DNA from: Trinickia violacea
GTDB lineage: Bacteria; Pseudomonadota; Gammaproteobacteria; Burkholderiales; Burkholderiaceae
DNA length: 64,000 nucleotides
NCBI RefSeq assembly: GCF_005280735.1
Contig: NZ_CP040078.1
Span: forward strand, 2,790,001 to 2,854,000
Direction of reading: 5' to 3'
Shown: one piece after another, positions 18,028-26,123 of the stretch
How the letters are laid out: each line of letters starts with the position of its first letter
Position numbering within the stretch: the first letter of the stretch is position 1
Notes under the pieces: generated by a model
What the model was told of the DNA's origin: nothing
Databases searched by the model: none
The model's input: only the letters and a program-made list of their open reading frames with translations
Position numbers and translations under genes: made by a program

Positions 18028-18477
18028 TTATACCAGCTCCATTTGCCTCAACTTTTCAACCCATATTGCTGCTGCAGCATCGATAACTTCGACGCACGTT
18101 TCGTAATGCTCTCGATCCCTTCCAGTCGGATCCGAGATTTCGACACGCTGCCAATGCCCAAACAGCTTAACCTTGCCTCTTTGGGTGAAATCTTCACGAA
18201 GCACATTTTCCATATGCATCTCTTCCATGCACAGGATCAGATCGAACTTCGCGAACAGCGACGGCAGAAACAATTTGGATCGGTGATGCTCGAGATCGCC
18301 CAGTCCTCGATCGCGCGCAATCGCCATGATGGTGGGATCCGCACTCGCGCCTGGGCACGCGTGAGTCCCGCCGGAGGAAACCGTCGCCCGAGCGCCCTTC
18401 AACTTTCCTCGCAAGACGAGCTCCGCGAAAGGACTTCTACATACATTTGCAGTACACACTGTCAATATTCTCAACAC
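18028..18477 (-). CDS. wzb: Low-molecular-weight protein tyrosine phosphatase (Wzb/BceD-like)
   Basis: The 149-residue protein would dephosphorylate the BY-kinase tail. The P-loop is at the N-terminus, VCTANVCRSPFAE, with the C-x5-R signature (catalytic Cys and Arg present). The usual Gly of CxGNxCRS is Ala, as in some related phosphatases. The general-acid Asp is in ISDPTGRDREHY near residue 115. I chose the GTG at 18477 because GGTGGGGG lies just before it and the resulting length fits the family; a longer frame upstream starts in sequence unlike the family. The gene lies about 95 bp upstream of the kinase gene on the same strand. Confidence 0.9.
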   Translation of the reverse strand: MLRILTVCTANVCRSPFAELVLRGKLKGARATVSSGGTHACPGASADPTIMAIARDRGLGDLEHHRSKLFLPSLFAKFDLILCMEEMHMENVLREDFTQRGKVKLFGHWQRVEISDPTGRDREHYETCVEVIDAAAAIWVEKLRQMELV

Positions 18478-18499
18478 GCTGCCCCCACCGACATTCAAG

Positions 18500-18733
18500 C
18501 TATCGCCAATCACTGCTTTCCGTTTTTTTTCGACGTTGGCGCAGGTAAATCGACAAGGCCACGTACGACCCAAAATATACGAAAGCAGCACAAATCAATA
18601 GAATTACGACCCCCAAATCCTGCCAAGGATAGTCATTAGGACACAAAAAGAATGCGCCCACAAAATAAGCCAACAACAACAAAAATGCGAATGCGTGTTT
18701 ATAGACCTTGCTTCTGATTGGACTATTTATCAC
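18500..18733 (-). CDS. Small two-helix membrane protein, unknown
   Basis: This 77-residue frame from a GTG at 18733 has two clear membrane segments (HAFAFLLLLAYFVGAFFL and LGVVILLICAAFVYFGSYVA) and a basic C-terminal tail, YLRQRRKKTESSDWR. I do not recognise a family. Its stop is 22 bp before the phosphatase start, so it would be the first gene of the phosphatase/kinase transcript. Hydrophobic pattern and tight spacing favour a real gene; the lack of a clear family and the GTG start leave doubt. Confidence 0.5.
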   Translation of the reverse strand: MINSPIRSKVYKHAFAFLLLLAYFVGAFFLCPNDYPWQDLGVVILLICAAFVYFGSYVALSIYLRQRRKKTESSDWR

Positions 18734-18815
18734 AATAACTCACCAATACCTTTCCGTTCGGTCACATCGCGTCTCGGCCCCTTCGCCTACTTCAAAAACT
18801 GTCTGTTCAACCACA

Positions 18816-20108
18816 ATGTTCTCTACCACACGCACGACAAAGACCCTTATCCGAATTGCACTCTCGTGCCTGACCGCTTACACGGTCCTGGCCCATGCCG
18901 GCCAAGGTACGACCCTTTCCAGCGTCGCCCCCATGCGCGGCAATACATCCGCCAGCGCCAATTTCAAGGGCTCCTCGAACGGCAACCTGCCTGGCGATAC
19001 AAACGTTTCCAAAGTCAACGTCCACACGCTCCTTTATCCAGGGCACACGACGAAAGTGCTCGTCCATTACCTCCCGTGGTGGGGCCCAAGTCCCCGGGGA
19101 GTCGACGTCCGCTACCGGTCCGACGATCCCGACCAAATTCGCCGGACCTTCACGGACATGACATCGCGCGGCATCGATGGCGTCGTGGTGGATTGGTACG
19201 GAAGCCAGGATTTCGTCGAAACCGCCTGGCGAAAATCGGCCCAAATCCTGGGTGAATTTCCCAACCTATCCTTTTCCATCATGGTCGACAGTGGTGTTTA
19301 CAAATTCCATCGTTGCCAGGGATGCGACTTGACGCAAACCATCTTGTATTACCTTCGTCCGCTATCAAAAAACTACTTCTCCAACCCTCAATATCTTCGC
19401 TATAGCGCGCAACCTGTGGTCTTCGAATTCGGAATGGATGCGGTCGGTGACGCCGACTGGGCCAAGATTCAAGCTGCCTTTCCGGAAATACTGTGGGTCC
19501 ACATTCACAAGCAGGGCTTCGATCTCGATGCAAGCCGCGGTGCTTTCGCCTGGATAGATGCCCCCGCCAAAAACAGTATTCTTCCAAGCAGCCCCGCCTC
19601 CCGCTTAACCAGCTTCTACCGCTATGCCCACACCGAGCCGGCAAAGTTGACGGTCGGTGCCGCTTATAAAGGGTTCGACGATTCTCTCGCTCCGTGGGGA
19701 AAGGAAAACCCCAAACATATCGACCAGTCATGCGGTGAAACCTGGCTTCGATCCTTCTATTTGGTCAACTCCCAGTACAGCGTCAAGGATCAACTTCCAT
19801 TTCTACAGCTGATTACTTGGAACGACTACGAAGAAGGCACGGCGCTTGAAAGTGGCATCGACAACTGCGCCACCTTGAGCGTGCTGCGTTCCGGCAAAAG
19901 CATCGATATCCAATTGAGCCATGCATCGACGATAGATCACATCGTCCTACTACGGCAGAAAGGCAATGAGCTGTTCCAAGAGTTCGCTAGCTATCCGCCT
20001 GATACAACATCAATACCGCTGCCCCAGCAGTCTGGAACTTATTTTGTCCAAGCAATCGGAAAACCATTTTTAAAGAATACGATTTCCAACTCCATCGTCA
20101 TACCGTAA
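18816..20108 (+). CDS. Secreted glycoside hydrolase-like protein (GH71/GH99-type)
   Basis: The 430-residue protein starts with a signal peptide (LIRIALSCLTAYTVLAHAG). The core reads KVLVHYLPWWGPSPRG, then RRTFTDMTSRGIDGVVVDWY and near the end LITWNDYEEGTALESG. These resemble the HYxPWW, GIDGFVVxWYG and TWNDYxEGT landmarks of GH71/GH99-type (alpta/beta)8 barrels that act on alpha-linked glucans or mannans. It is transcribed opposite to the surrounding EPS genes, divergent from the phosphatase operon. A role in trimming, releasing or recycling the polymer is inferred. The ATG at 18816 is chosen because it places the signal peptide at the N-terminus. The exact GH family is uncertain. Confidence 0.7.
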   Translation: MFSTTRTTKTLIRIALSCLTAYTVLAHAGQGTTLSSVAPMRGNTSASANFKGSSNGNLPGDTNVSKVNVHTLLYPGHTTKVLVHYLPWWGPSPRGVDVRYRSDDPDQIRRTFTDMTSRGIDGVVVDWYGSQDFVETAWRKSAQILGEFPNLSFSIMVDSGVYKFHRCQGCDLTQTILYYLRPLSKNYFSNPQYLRYSAQPVVFEFGMDAVGDADWAKIQAAFPEILWVHIHKQGFDLDASRGAFAWIDAPAKNSILPSSPASRLTSFYRYAHTEPAKLTVGAAYKGFDDSLAPWGKENPKHIDQSCGETWLRSFYLVNSQYSVKDQLPFLQLITWNDYEEGTALESGIDNCATLSVLRSGKSIDIQLSHASTIDHIVLLRQKGNELFQEFASYPPDTTSIPLPQQSGTYFVQAIGKPFLKNTISNSIVIP

Positions 20109-20158
20109 AGCAAGTAGAGACGAAGAAGGCAGTGCTCTATTTCATCGGCCTTCCCAGC

Positions 20159-21511
20159 TCAAGAAATTTTTTGAAGTGGCGCAACGCCCCCACTTTCGCG
20201 GCGTCCAGAGCCGCTCGCAAGCAAAATTCGTTCACGCCCTCTTTCCACAGCTACCGAGACATGCTCCAAAAATTGGCGTCTAAGCAATAAAGGATCGTGA
20301 TGCTCCACCACGTATGCGCGCGCGGCGAGCGAGATTTGCTGGCACAGCGCGGGATTATTTGCCAATTCCTCAACTAGCCGGGCCGCTTCGTTCGGCGAGT
20401 GGGCAATCAGCACCTCTCGGCCGTGCGTTACGGTGAGTCCTTCAATGCCAAGCTCGTTCGTCACCACGGGAATTCCCATTGCCATTGCATCCAGGACTTT
20501 CGTCTTTATGCCGGTTCCTTCAACTATCGGCATCAGCGCGACATGGCATTGATGCAAAATCGTCGAAAAATCAGACACAAAACCATAATGCACGACATTC
20601 CGGTGAATTCCCGCCGTAATCTCCCCCGCTCGCTGGTCGTGATCACCGATTGTGTGCAATACGGCATTCAGTCCACGACCAATCAGCGCCGGCATGATTT
20701 CATGCGAAATATGCTTGAGTGAAGCCAAATTCTGAGAAGTCTTCAGATTCCCGACAAAGAAAAGATTGATCACCACGGGAACACTCGGATCCGGGTGCCA
20801 CACGGCATTCGGGACCGCCACCGCTTGCGGATTCGCATAGACCGACTTAGCTGCAGGACTCCCAGTCTCCAAGCGACGCACTTCCTTGAGTGAAGTCAGC
20901 AACGTCGCGTCAAATCTGCTTGGCGCCCCTCGCTCACGGTTCCCGATAATGCGCTGTTCTCGCTTGAGCACATGTCGGCGCAACATCGGTTCGATAGCCT
21001 TGAACACGCGCGGGATCCGATTTGAGAATGTTCCGAATATCTCGGAGTGGTGTCCGTTCTCAATGAACTGCCTGTATCGGTCGGCCAATAAGTCGTCGAG
21101 ATCGACGATCTTCGGAAGCTTGAGAACGTCGCAATACTGTGCGGTCCTTAGCATATCCGCGACGACCACGTCGAAGCCCTGGCAAGCTATCTCTCTCACG
21201 TTGGTCTGCGCACGCCGGGAGAAGAACAAGTTCTCCTGCAACGAGTGACGTAGCCTCGTCACCACGTTGAATGCAACCTCGACGCTGTTCGGCAGCGCAA
21301 TCGTAGTCACCGAACGGCAGCCAAGCTCCCTCAACTTACCGGCGTCAACCGACTCTGACCTGCCACAGAAGACGATCACATGCACATCGTGTTCCGCAGC
21401 AAGAAAATCCAAGCTTTGCAAAATAAGCTTCTCTCGCCCGCCCCGCGCTGGAAATGGCGGCCGTGACGCCAAATAAAGCACGCTGTGCCGCGCAACGTGG
21501 TCCGCGCTCAT
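20159..21511 (-). CDS. Glycosyltransferase, GT4-type
   Basis: The 450-residue protein begins SVLYLASRPPFPARGGREKL, a GT-B acceptor loop. Its donor domain has NLFFVGNLKTSQNLASLKHI and ALMPIVEGTGIKTKVLDAMA followed by MGIPVVTNELGIEGL, as in GT4 proteins of EPS loci. The start overlaps the wza stop by 4 nt (ATGA), so it is co-translated with wza. It ends 50 bp from the convergent hydrolase gene. Donor unknown. The last 20 residues are low-complexity and probably disordered. Confidence 0.83.
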   Translation of the reverse strand: MSADHVARHSVLYLASRPPFPARGGREKLILQSLDFLAAEHDVHVIVFCGRSESVDAGKLRELGCRSVTTIALPNSVEVAFNVVTRLRHSLQENLFFSRRAQTNVREIACQGFDVVVADMLRTAQYCDVLKLPKIVDLDDLLADRYRQFIENGHHSEIFGTFSNRIPRVFKAIEPMLRRHVLKREQRIIGNRERGAPSRFDATLLTSLKEVRRLETGSPAAKSVYANPQAVAVPNAVWHPDPSVPVVINLFFVGNLKTSQNLASLKHISHEIMPALIGRGLNAVLHTIGDHDQRAGEITAGIHRNVVHYGFVSDFSTILHQCHVALMPIVEGTGIKTKVLDAMAMGIPVVTNELGIEGLTVTHGREVLIAHSPNEAARLVEELANNPALCQQISLAARAYVVEHHDPLLLRRQFLEHVSVAVERGRERILLASGSGRRESGGVAPLQKIS

Positions 21512-22680
21512 TTTGTCAACACCGCTGCGGTCAAACCTGCGTTGATGGCGGGCAGCAGGAGGGTAAGCACGCGGTTGAAGCGTACCAATCCACTCCCGTC
21601 TACGTAGACGATGTCCTTGGGCTGAAGCTCAAATTGATTGGCAAGCAGCATCGCGACCGGCGAATGCGCGTCGATTCGATAGATATTCGGTGTCTTTTTC
21701 AGCGAGCCTCGAATGACGTAAATCTGGGCTGCGTTAGCGGTCGAGGAATTGATGCTTCCCGCCTGGGCGATGGCATCGCTCAAAGTGAGTTCTCCGCTTT
21801 GCAACGGCACGGCGGTAATCGGCCGGTTGACTTCACCCATTACCGATACGCTACTATCCGTGCGGGGCGGAATACGCAACAGGTCGCCGCTTAGCAGCGA
21901 TATCTTCGACGGATCCATGCCGCTCGAAAGCATCTTCGACATATTCAACTTATACGAGGTACCTCCTCGCACGAGTTCGATCCGACTCTGATCGGCATCC
22001 GGGCCCAGCCCGCCGGCGCGGTTGATCGCCTCATACAACGTCAACGGAACGTCATTGATTGCGACGATGCCCGGCGTGTGAACTTGCCCGTCTACATATA
22101 TTTGTTTCGAACGAAACGAGTTGATCCGGACCGTCACCTGAGGGCTCACGAATGTTCGCGAAAGCGCCTCGGTAATACGCTTCTGGATTTCCGCGACCTC
22201 AAGGCCGGCAACATGCAACGTCCCGGCATAAGGAAACTGGAGATTCCCATTGTTGTCGACGACGAAGCCGGGAATCGGATCGGCGGGCCGAGTATTCGTC
22301 TGCTGCTGCAAACCTCCGGCCGCCGCCAATTCCGGGTGATCCCAAACCGTTATCTGGAGGACGTCGCCGACACCAACATAATAGGGACTCGCCTCGCCAT
22401 ACAGCACGTGCAGGTCATCCGCTTCTCGCTGAGCCGCCGCCACGCGCATTTTCTCGATCAAACTGACATTGATGTCCGTGATTGGGATAGTCAGGTAGGC
22501 GGCTTCCGACTGCTCGGAAGCAGATGTGACGAGTAACGTTTCTGTTTGGCTCATACGCATACCGGGGGCAACCGAGCAAGCCGCCAACGCTTGACACAAT
22601 GCGACACTTGTCAGGAGAAGCGTGCGTCGCCCCGCAATAGCATTCAATTTTTCAATCAGATATGAGCCGGCTACCGACAT
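21508..22680 (-). CDS. wza: Wza-like outer-membrane polysaccharide export lipoprotein
   Basis: The 390-residue protein has a lipoprotein signal: after LLLTSVALCQALAACSVAPG the lipobox Cys is near residue 35. The Poly_export domain follows (YYVGVGDVLQITVWDHPELA), with PYAGTLHVAGLEVAEIQKRI and repeated SLBB segments (VDGQVHTPGIVAINDVPLTL; VMGEVNRPITAVPLQSGELT). The protein should form the octameric export channel partnered by the Wzc-like kinase. A GAGG ribosome site precedes the ATG. It is the third gene of a minus-strand run that starts with manC. Confidence 0.93.
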   Translation of the reverse strand: MSVAGSYLIEKLNAIAGRRTLLLTSVALCQALAACSVAPGMRMSQTETLLVTSASEQSEAAYLTIPITDINVSLIEKMRVAAAQREADDLHVLYGEASPYYVGVGDVLQITVWDHPELAAAGGLQQQTNTRPADPIPGFVVDNNGNLQFPYAGTLHVAGLEVAEIQKRITEALSRTFVSPQVTVRINSFRSKQIYVDGQVHTPGIVAINDVPLTLYEAINRAGGLGPDADQSRIELVRGGTSYKLNMSKMLSSGMDPSKISLLSGDLLRIPPRTDSSVSVMGEVNRPITAVPLQSGELTLSDAIAQAGSINSSTANAAQIYVIRGSLKKTPNIYRIDAHSPVAMLLANQFELQPKDIVYVDGSGLVRFNRVLTLLLPAINAGLTAAVLTK

Positions 22681-22737
22681 GTAAACCTCAATTTTTATCT
22701 ATTTGTATTTTTATGCTTTAGTTAGTCATGCAAATCG

Positions 22738-24117
22738 CTAGTACGCGTTTTGATGAACCAAGCCTTTTCTGATCGTCGCAAGCACGATGCGCATGTCGAG
22801 CGCAAACGACCAATTCCTCAAGTAATAAAGGTCGTACTCCACGCGCCCCTGCATCTTCTCGATCCTGTCCGTCTCGCCCCGATAGCCGTTCACCTGGGCC
22901 CAGCCCGTGATTCCAGGCTTGATTCGATAGCGATGGATGTAGCCGCTCACGATCTTCTGATACAGCTCGTCGTGCTCGATCGCGTGCGGTCGCGGGCCGA
23001 CCACCGACATCTCGCCGCGCAGCACGTTGAAGAATTGCGGCAGCTCGTCGAGGCTGGTGCGCCGCAGAAACGCGCCGACACGCGTAATGCGGGCATCGTT
23101 GCGAGTGGCCTGCTTGACGACGCCCTTCTCTTCGCTATGCACGCGCATCGTGCGGAACTTGTAGATCTTGAACACGCGTCCATCCGCGCCCTTGCGCTTT
23201 TGCATGAAGAGCACCGGCCCGCGCGACGTGCACTTGACGGCAAAGGCAATCGCAATCAGCAGCGGCGTCAGCAGAATCAGCGCGATGGCGGCAAACACGC
23301 GGTCGAACACTTCTTTCTTCAGCATCGCGTGATGCGACAGCGGCGATGCGGCCAGGTTGATCGCGGGCACGCCGATCAGGTCCGTCATGCTGCTGTCGAA
23401 GAGCGCCACGCTGCTGACGTCCGGCATGTAGCGGATATTCACGAGGTCGTCGCGAAACTCGTCGACCACGCGCAAGATCGTGCTTTCTTCCGAAAGCGGC
23501 AGCGTCAGCCAGAGCTCCTGCATGCCTTCGTCCCGCACGTGCGCGCCGAACGCACCAAGGTCGTCGAACACCGGCACGGCCGTCTTCGCAACGCCGGCTT
23601 CCGGGCGCACATTGAAAATCGCGCAGGCACGAAAGCCGCTCGCCGGCGAGGCTTCGAGCTTGCGCAATACGAGCGCCGAATGCGCGCCGCTGCCGACGAT
23701 CGCCACCTTGCGCAAGTTCAAGCCCGCGTAGCGGATGCGAGCGAGAACCGTATGCGCGGCCAACCTCGACACGATCAGCGCGCCGCCGGTCGTGCCGGTC
23801 CAATACGCAAACCACAGCCGCGAAATCAAGTCGGTCCTGTGCAAGGCGAACATCAGCGCCAAGCCGCATCCCTGCACCACGAGCCACGCCAGCGAAATCT
23901 GCCCGGTCAGGCGGAGCATCGAGCGGCCGCGCCACGATTGATAGACGCCGAACGCCGGAAACAGCACCAGCACAAACGCGGCGGCAAACGCAATGAACGC
24001 GGCATCGAAGTGGCTCTCGGTCAGGTCCTCGAAGCGAACCTGCGAGGCCGCCACCGCGCCGCCGACCACCAAAACGACGTCAAGGACGCGTGCCATCAAC
24101 CCTCGAGGTCCGTGCAT
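22738..24117 (-). CDS. wcaJ: Undecaprenyl-phosphate glucose phosphotransferase (WcaJ/BceB-like)
   Basis: This 459-residue enzyme starts EPS repeat-unit assembly by moving hexose-1-phosphate, usually glucose, to undecaprenyl phosphate. Four or five N-terminal membrane segments are followed by a CoA-binding-like middle domain (VAIVGSGAHSALVLRKLEAS). The C-terminal bacterial sugar transferase domain begins FDRVFAAIALILLTPLLIAI, and has KIYKFRTMRV, RRTSLDELPQFFNVLRGEMS, VGPRPHAIEHDELY and GITGWAQVNGYRGET. All hallmark motifs of polyisoprenyl-phosphate hexose transferases are present. It lies between manC and wza on the same strand. Confidence 0.93.
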   Translation of the reverse strand: MHGPRGLMARVLDVVLVVGGAVAASQVRFEDLTESHFDAAFIAFAAAFVLVLFPAFGVYQSWRGRSMLRLTGQISLAWLVVQGCGLALMFALHRTDLISRLWFAYWTGTTGGALIVSRLAAHTVLARIRYAGLNLRKVAIVGSGAHSALVLRKLEASPASGFRACAIFNVRPEAGVAKTAVPVFDDLGAFGAHVRDEGMQELWLTLPLSEESTILRVVDEFRDDLVNIRYMPDVSSVALFDSSMTDLIGVPAINLAASPLSHHAMLKKEVFDRVFAAIALILLTPLLIAIAFAVKCTSRGPVLFMQKRKGADGRVFKIYKFRTMRVHSEEKGVVKQATRNDARITRVGAFLRRTSLDELPQFFNVLRGEMSVVGPRPHAIEHDELYQKIVSGYIHRYRIKPGITGWAQVNGYRGETDRIEKMQGRVEYDLYYLRNWSFALDMRIVLATIRKGLVHQNAY

Positions 24118-24168
24118 TTTTCGCTTTCCGTTGGCAAGGTTGGAACCGTGTGCCGCAACACGCGTGCG

Positions 24169-25665
24169 TCACGCACGCCCGTAGGTATCGTCGAAACGCA
24201 CGATGTCGTCTTCACCCAGATACGAGCCGGACTGCACTTCGATGATCTCGAGCGGCACCTTGCCGGGGTTCTCGAGCCGGTGCTGAATGCCTAGGGGAAT
24301 GAACGTGGATTCGTTTTCGCTCAGCAGGAACTGCTCGTCGCCGCGCACCACGAGCGCGGTGCCGCGCACGACGATCCAGTGCTCCGCCCGGTGGTGATGC
24401 AGCTGCAGCGAGAGACGCGCACCCGGCTGAACCACGATGCGTTTCACCTGAAAGCGCTCGCCCTGATCGATCGAGTCGTAGTAGCCCCAGGGGCGCCGCA
24501 CCTTGCGATGCGTGTTCGCTTCCGGCCCATGGCCTGCCTTGATGCGCTCGACCACGCCCTTCACGTCCTGCACGCGCGAACGGTCGACGACGAGCACCGC
24601 ATCGTCGGTCTCGACGACCACGACGTTGGTCACGCCAACGCAAGCGACCAGGCGTCCCTCGGAATGCGCCAGGCTTGCCGTCGCCCCTTCGAAAACGACG
24701 CGGCCGCGCGCCACGTTGCCGTCGGCGTCCTTGTCGAGGGCATCCCACACGGCGTCCCACGACCCGAGGTCCGACCAGCCCGCTTCGAGCGGCACGACGA
24801 CGCCTTGCGCGGGCGTTGCGTCCGAGCCGAGGTGCTCCATCACCGCGTAGTCGATCGAGTCGGACGGCGAGCGCTCAAAGTCCTCGAGCGCCGGACGGAA
24901 GAAGGGACCGTCGCCCCGGCCATTCGCAAACGCGGCAACGCACGCCTCGTGCATCTCCGGCTGCAGCCGCTCGAGCGTGTCCAGCCAGACGCTAGCCCGC
25001 ACGACAAAAATGCCGCTGTTCCACCAGTACTCGCCCGATGCGACGTATTGCGCCGCCAGCTCTTCGGCGGGCTTTTCGACGAAGCGCCCGATGCGGTGCG
25101 CTCCGTCGCCTAGCGCCGCTCCAAGCCGGACATAGCCGAAACCCGTATCGGGACGCACAGGCGGCACCCCGAGCGTCACGACCGCACCGCGTTCGGCGTG
25201 GTCCGCCGCGCGTTCGATCGCACGCTGGAACGCGGGCGTGTCCGCGATTGCGTGGTCCGCGGGCATCGCCACGACAATCGCATCGCCGCTGCTCGCGCAC
25301 GCCGCCAAGGCCGCGAGCGTCAATGCCGGCGCCGTACCGCGCCGCGCCGGCTCCGCGATGATGCGGGCCTGTGCGCCGCTCGCCTGAAGCTGCTCGGCGG
25401 TCACGAAGCGATGGTCGTCGCCGCAGACGACGATCGGCGCGGCCGCGACATCGCGTGCTCCCGCGAAATCGCGCAGACGCTGCACCGTCGATTGCAGCAG
25501 CGACGCCGGTCCGACGATCCCGATCAGCTGCTTCGGAAACTGTTCGCGCGACATCGGCCACAAGCGGCTTCCTGAGCCGCCGGCAAGCACGACCGGTGCG
25601 ATGCGCAACGCTGCGTCAGCATGCCGGTCATCGCATGCCTGAACGTTTTCGATCTCTTGGCTCAA
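24169..25665 (-). CDS. manC: Mannose-1-phosphate guanylyltransferase / mannose-6-phosphate isomerase
   Basis: The bifunctional enzyme (AlgA/ManC/BceA type, 498 residues) makes GDP-mannose. The nucleotidyltransferase domain begins PVVLAGGSGSRLWPMSREQF with PKQL, and has IGRFVEKPAEE. The C-terminal cupin (isomerase) domain reads RPWGYYDSIDQGERFQVKRI and QLHHHRAEHWIVVRGTA. I use the TTG at 25665 (LSQEIENV) because GGAG lies 8 bp before it; an in-frame upstream start would add 15 unlikely residues. It is the first gene of the minus-strand EPS run. No phosphomannomutase gene is present in the window. Confidence 0.93.
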   Translation of the reverse strand: MSQEIENVQACDDRHADAALRIAPVVLAGGSGSRLWPMSREQFPKQLIGIVGPASLLQSTVQRLRDFAGARDVAAAPIVVCGDDHRFVTAEQLQASGAQARIIAEPARRGTAPALTLAALAACASSGDAIVVAMPADHAIADTPAFQRAIERAADHAERGAVVTLGVPPVRPDTGFGYVRLGAALGDGAHRIGRFVEKPAEELAAQYVASGEYWWNSGIFVVRASVWLDTLERLQPEMHEACVAAFANGRGDGPFFRPALEDFERSPSDSIDYAVMEHLGSDATPAQGVVVPLEAGWSDLGSWDAVWDALDKDADGNVARGRVVFEGATASLAHSEGRLVACVGVTNVVVVETDDAVLVVDRSRVQDVKGVVERIKAGHGPEANTHRKVRRPWGYYDSIDQGERFQVKRIVVQPGARLSLQLHHHRAEHWIVVRGTALVVRGDEQFLLSENESTFIPLGIQHRLENPGKVPLEIIEVQSGSYLGEDDIVRFDDTYGRA

Positions 25666-26123
25666 TTTATGTACTCCTATGCATGCTGTTATCGCGGCCG
25701 CGCGAAGCACTCGCGATGCCGTCCGGCGACCAGCACGCTGATTCGCGCGCAGTGCGGCGACGCTTGGGAGTCCGCCTCGTCACGTATTCTTCGTTCGAGG
25801 CGAATCGGGATTTCCGCAAGTCGAGAAAGCGCCTTTTTTCAAGCGCTTGCATCACTTGTCGCAAACAGTTCTGTCAGGCTGGAAGCGTACGGGAACGTGA
25901 ATGTCAAATTCCGTCACGCTCGTGATCGATTCCGCCAAGTTGTTGCGACCGCACATGAAAGGTCGCTCAACCCGGCGTCGATTGCCGCGCGCATACGGCG
26001 AGAGCCGCACGCTGTACTACGCGTGCGGCTCTTTTTCAGGTTGAAGTCTTGGACGAGAAGCCGGCGGTCAGCCGATGACCGAATCGGCCGCGACGTGCGC
26101 TCAGCCTAGGCGCGGCATGTCGG
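25666..26123. other. Intergenic region between EPS locus and ABC operon
   Basis: These roughly 460 bases should hold the promoter of the minus-strand EPS run. I see no convincing protein gene. A strong plus-strand terminator lies at 26001, although no plus-strand gene ends there, which raises the possibility of a small RNA (see findings). The inverted repeat TCGCCTCG / CGAGGCGA near 25771-25803 is another structured element. Confidence 0.55.
26001..26036 (+). terminator. Intrinsic terminator without an assigned upstream gene
   Basis: A perfect 12-bp stem (AGAGCCGCACGC / GCGTGCGGCTCT) with an 8-nt loop is followed by a T-run at 26032-26036. It reads as a plus-strand terminator, yet the neighbouring genes are both on the minus strand. 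It may end an unannotated small RNA. Confidence 0.75.

Noticed and set aside
22750..24294. Long open frame on the plus strand opposite wcaJ
   Set aside because: The predicted protein is Arg/His-rich and low in hydrophobic residues, as expected from the antisense of a GC-rich gene; wcaJ on the other strand has full family motifs.
25621..26109. Plus-strand frame that overlaps the orphan terminator
   Set aside because: The translation has no family resemblance and starts inside manC; a non-coding transcript explains the terminator as well.
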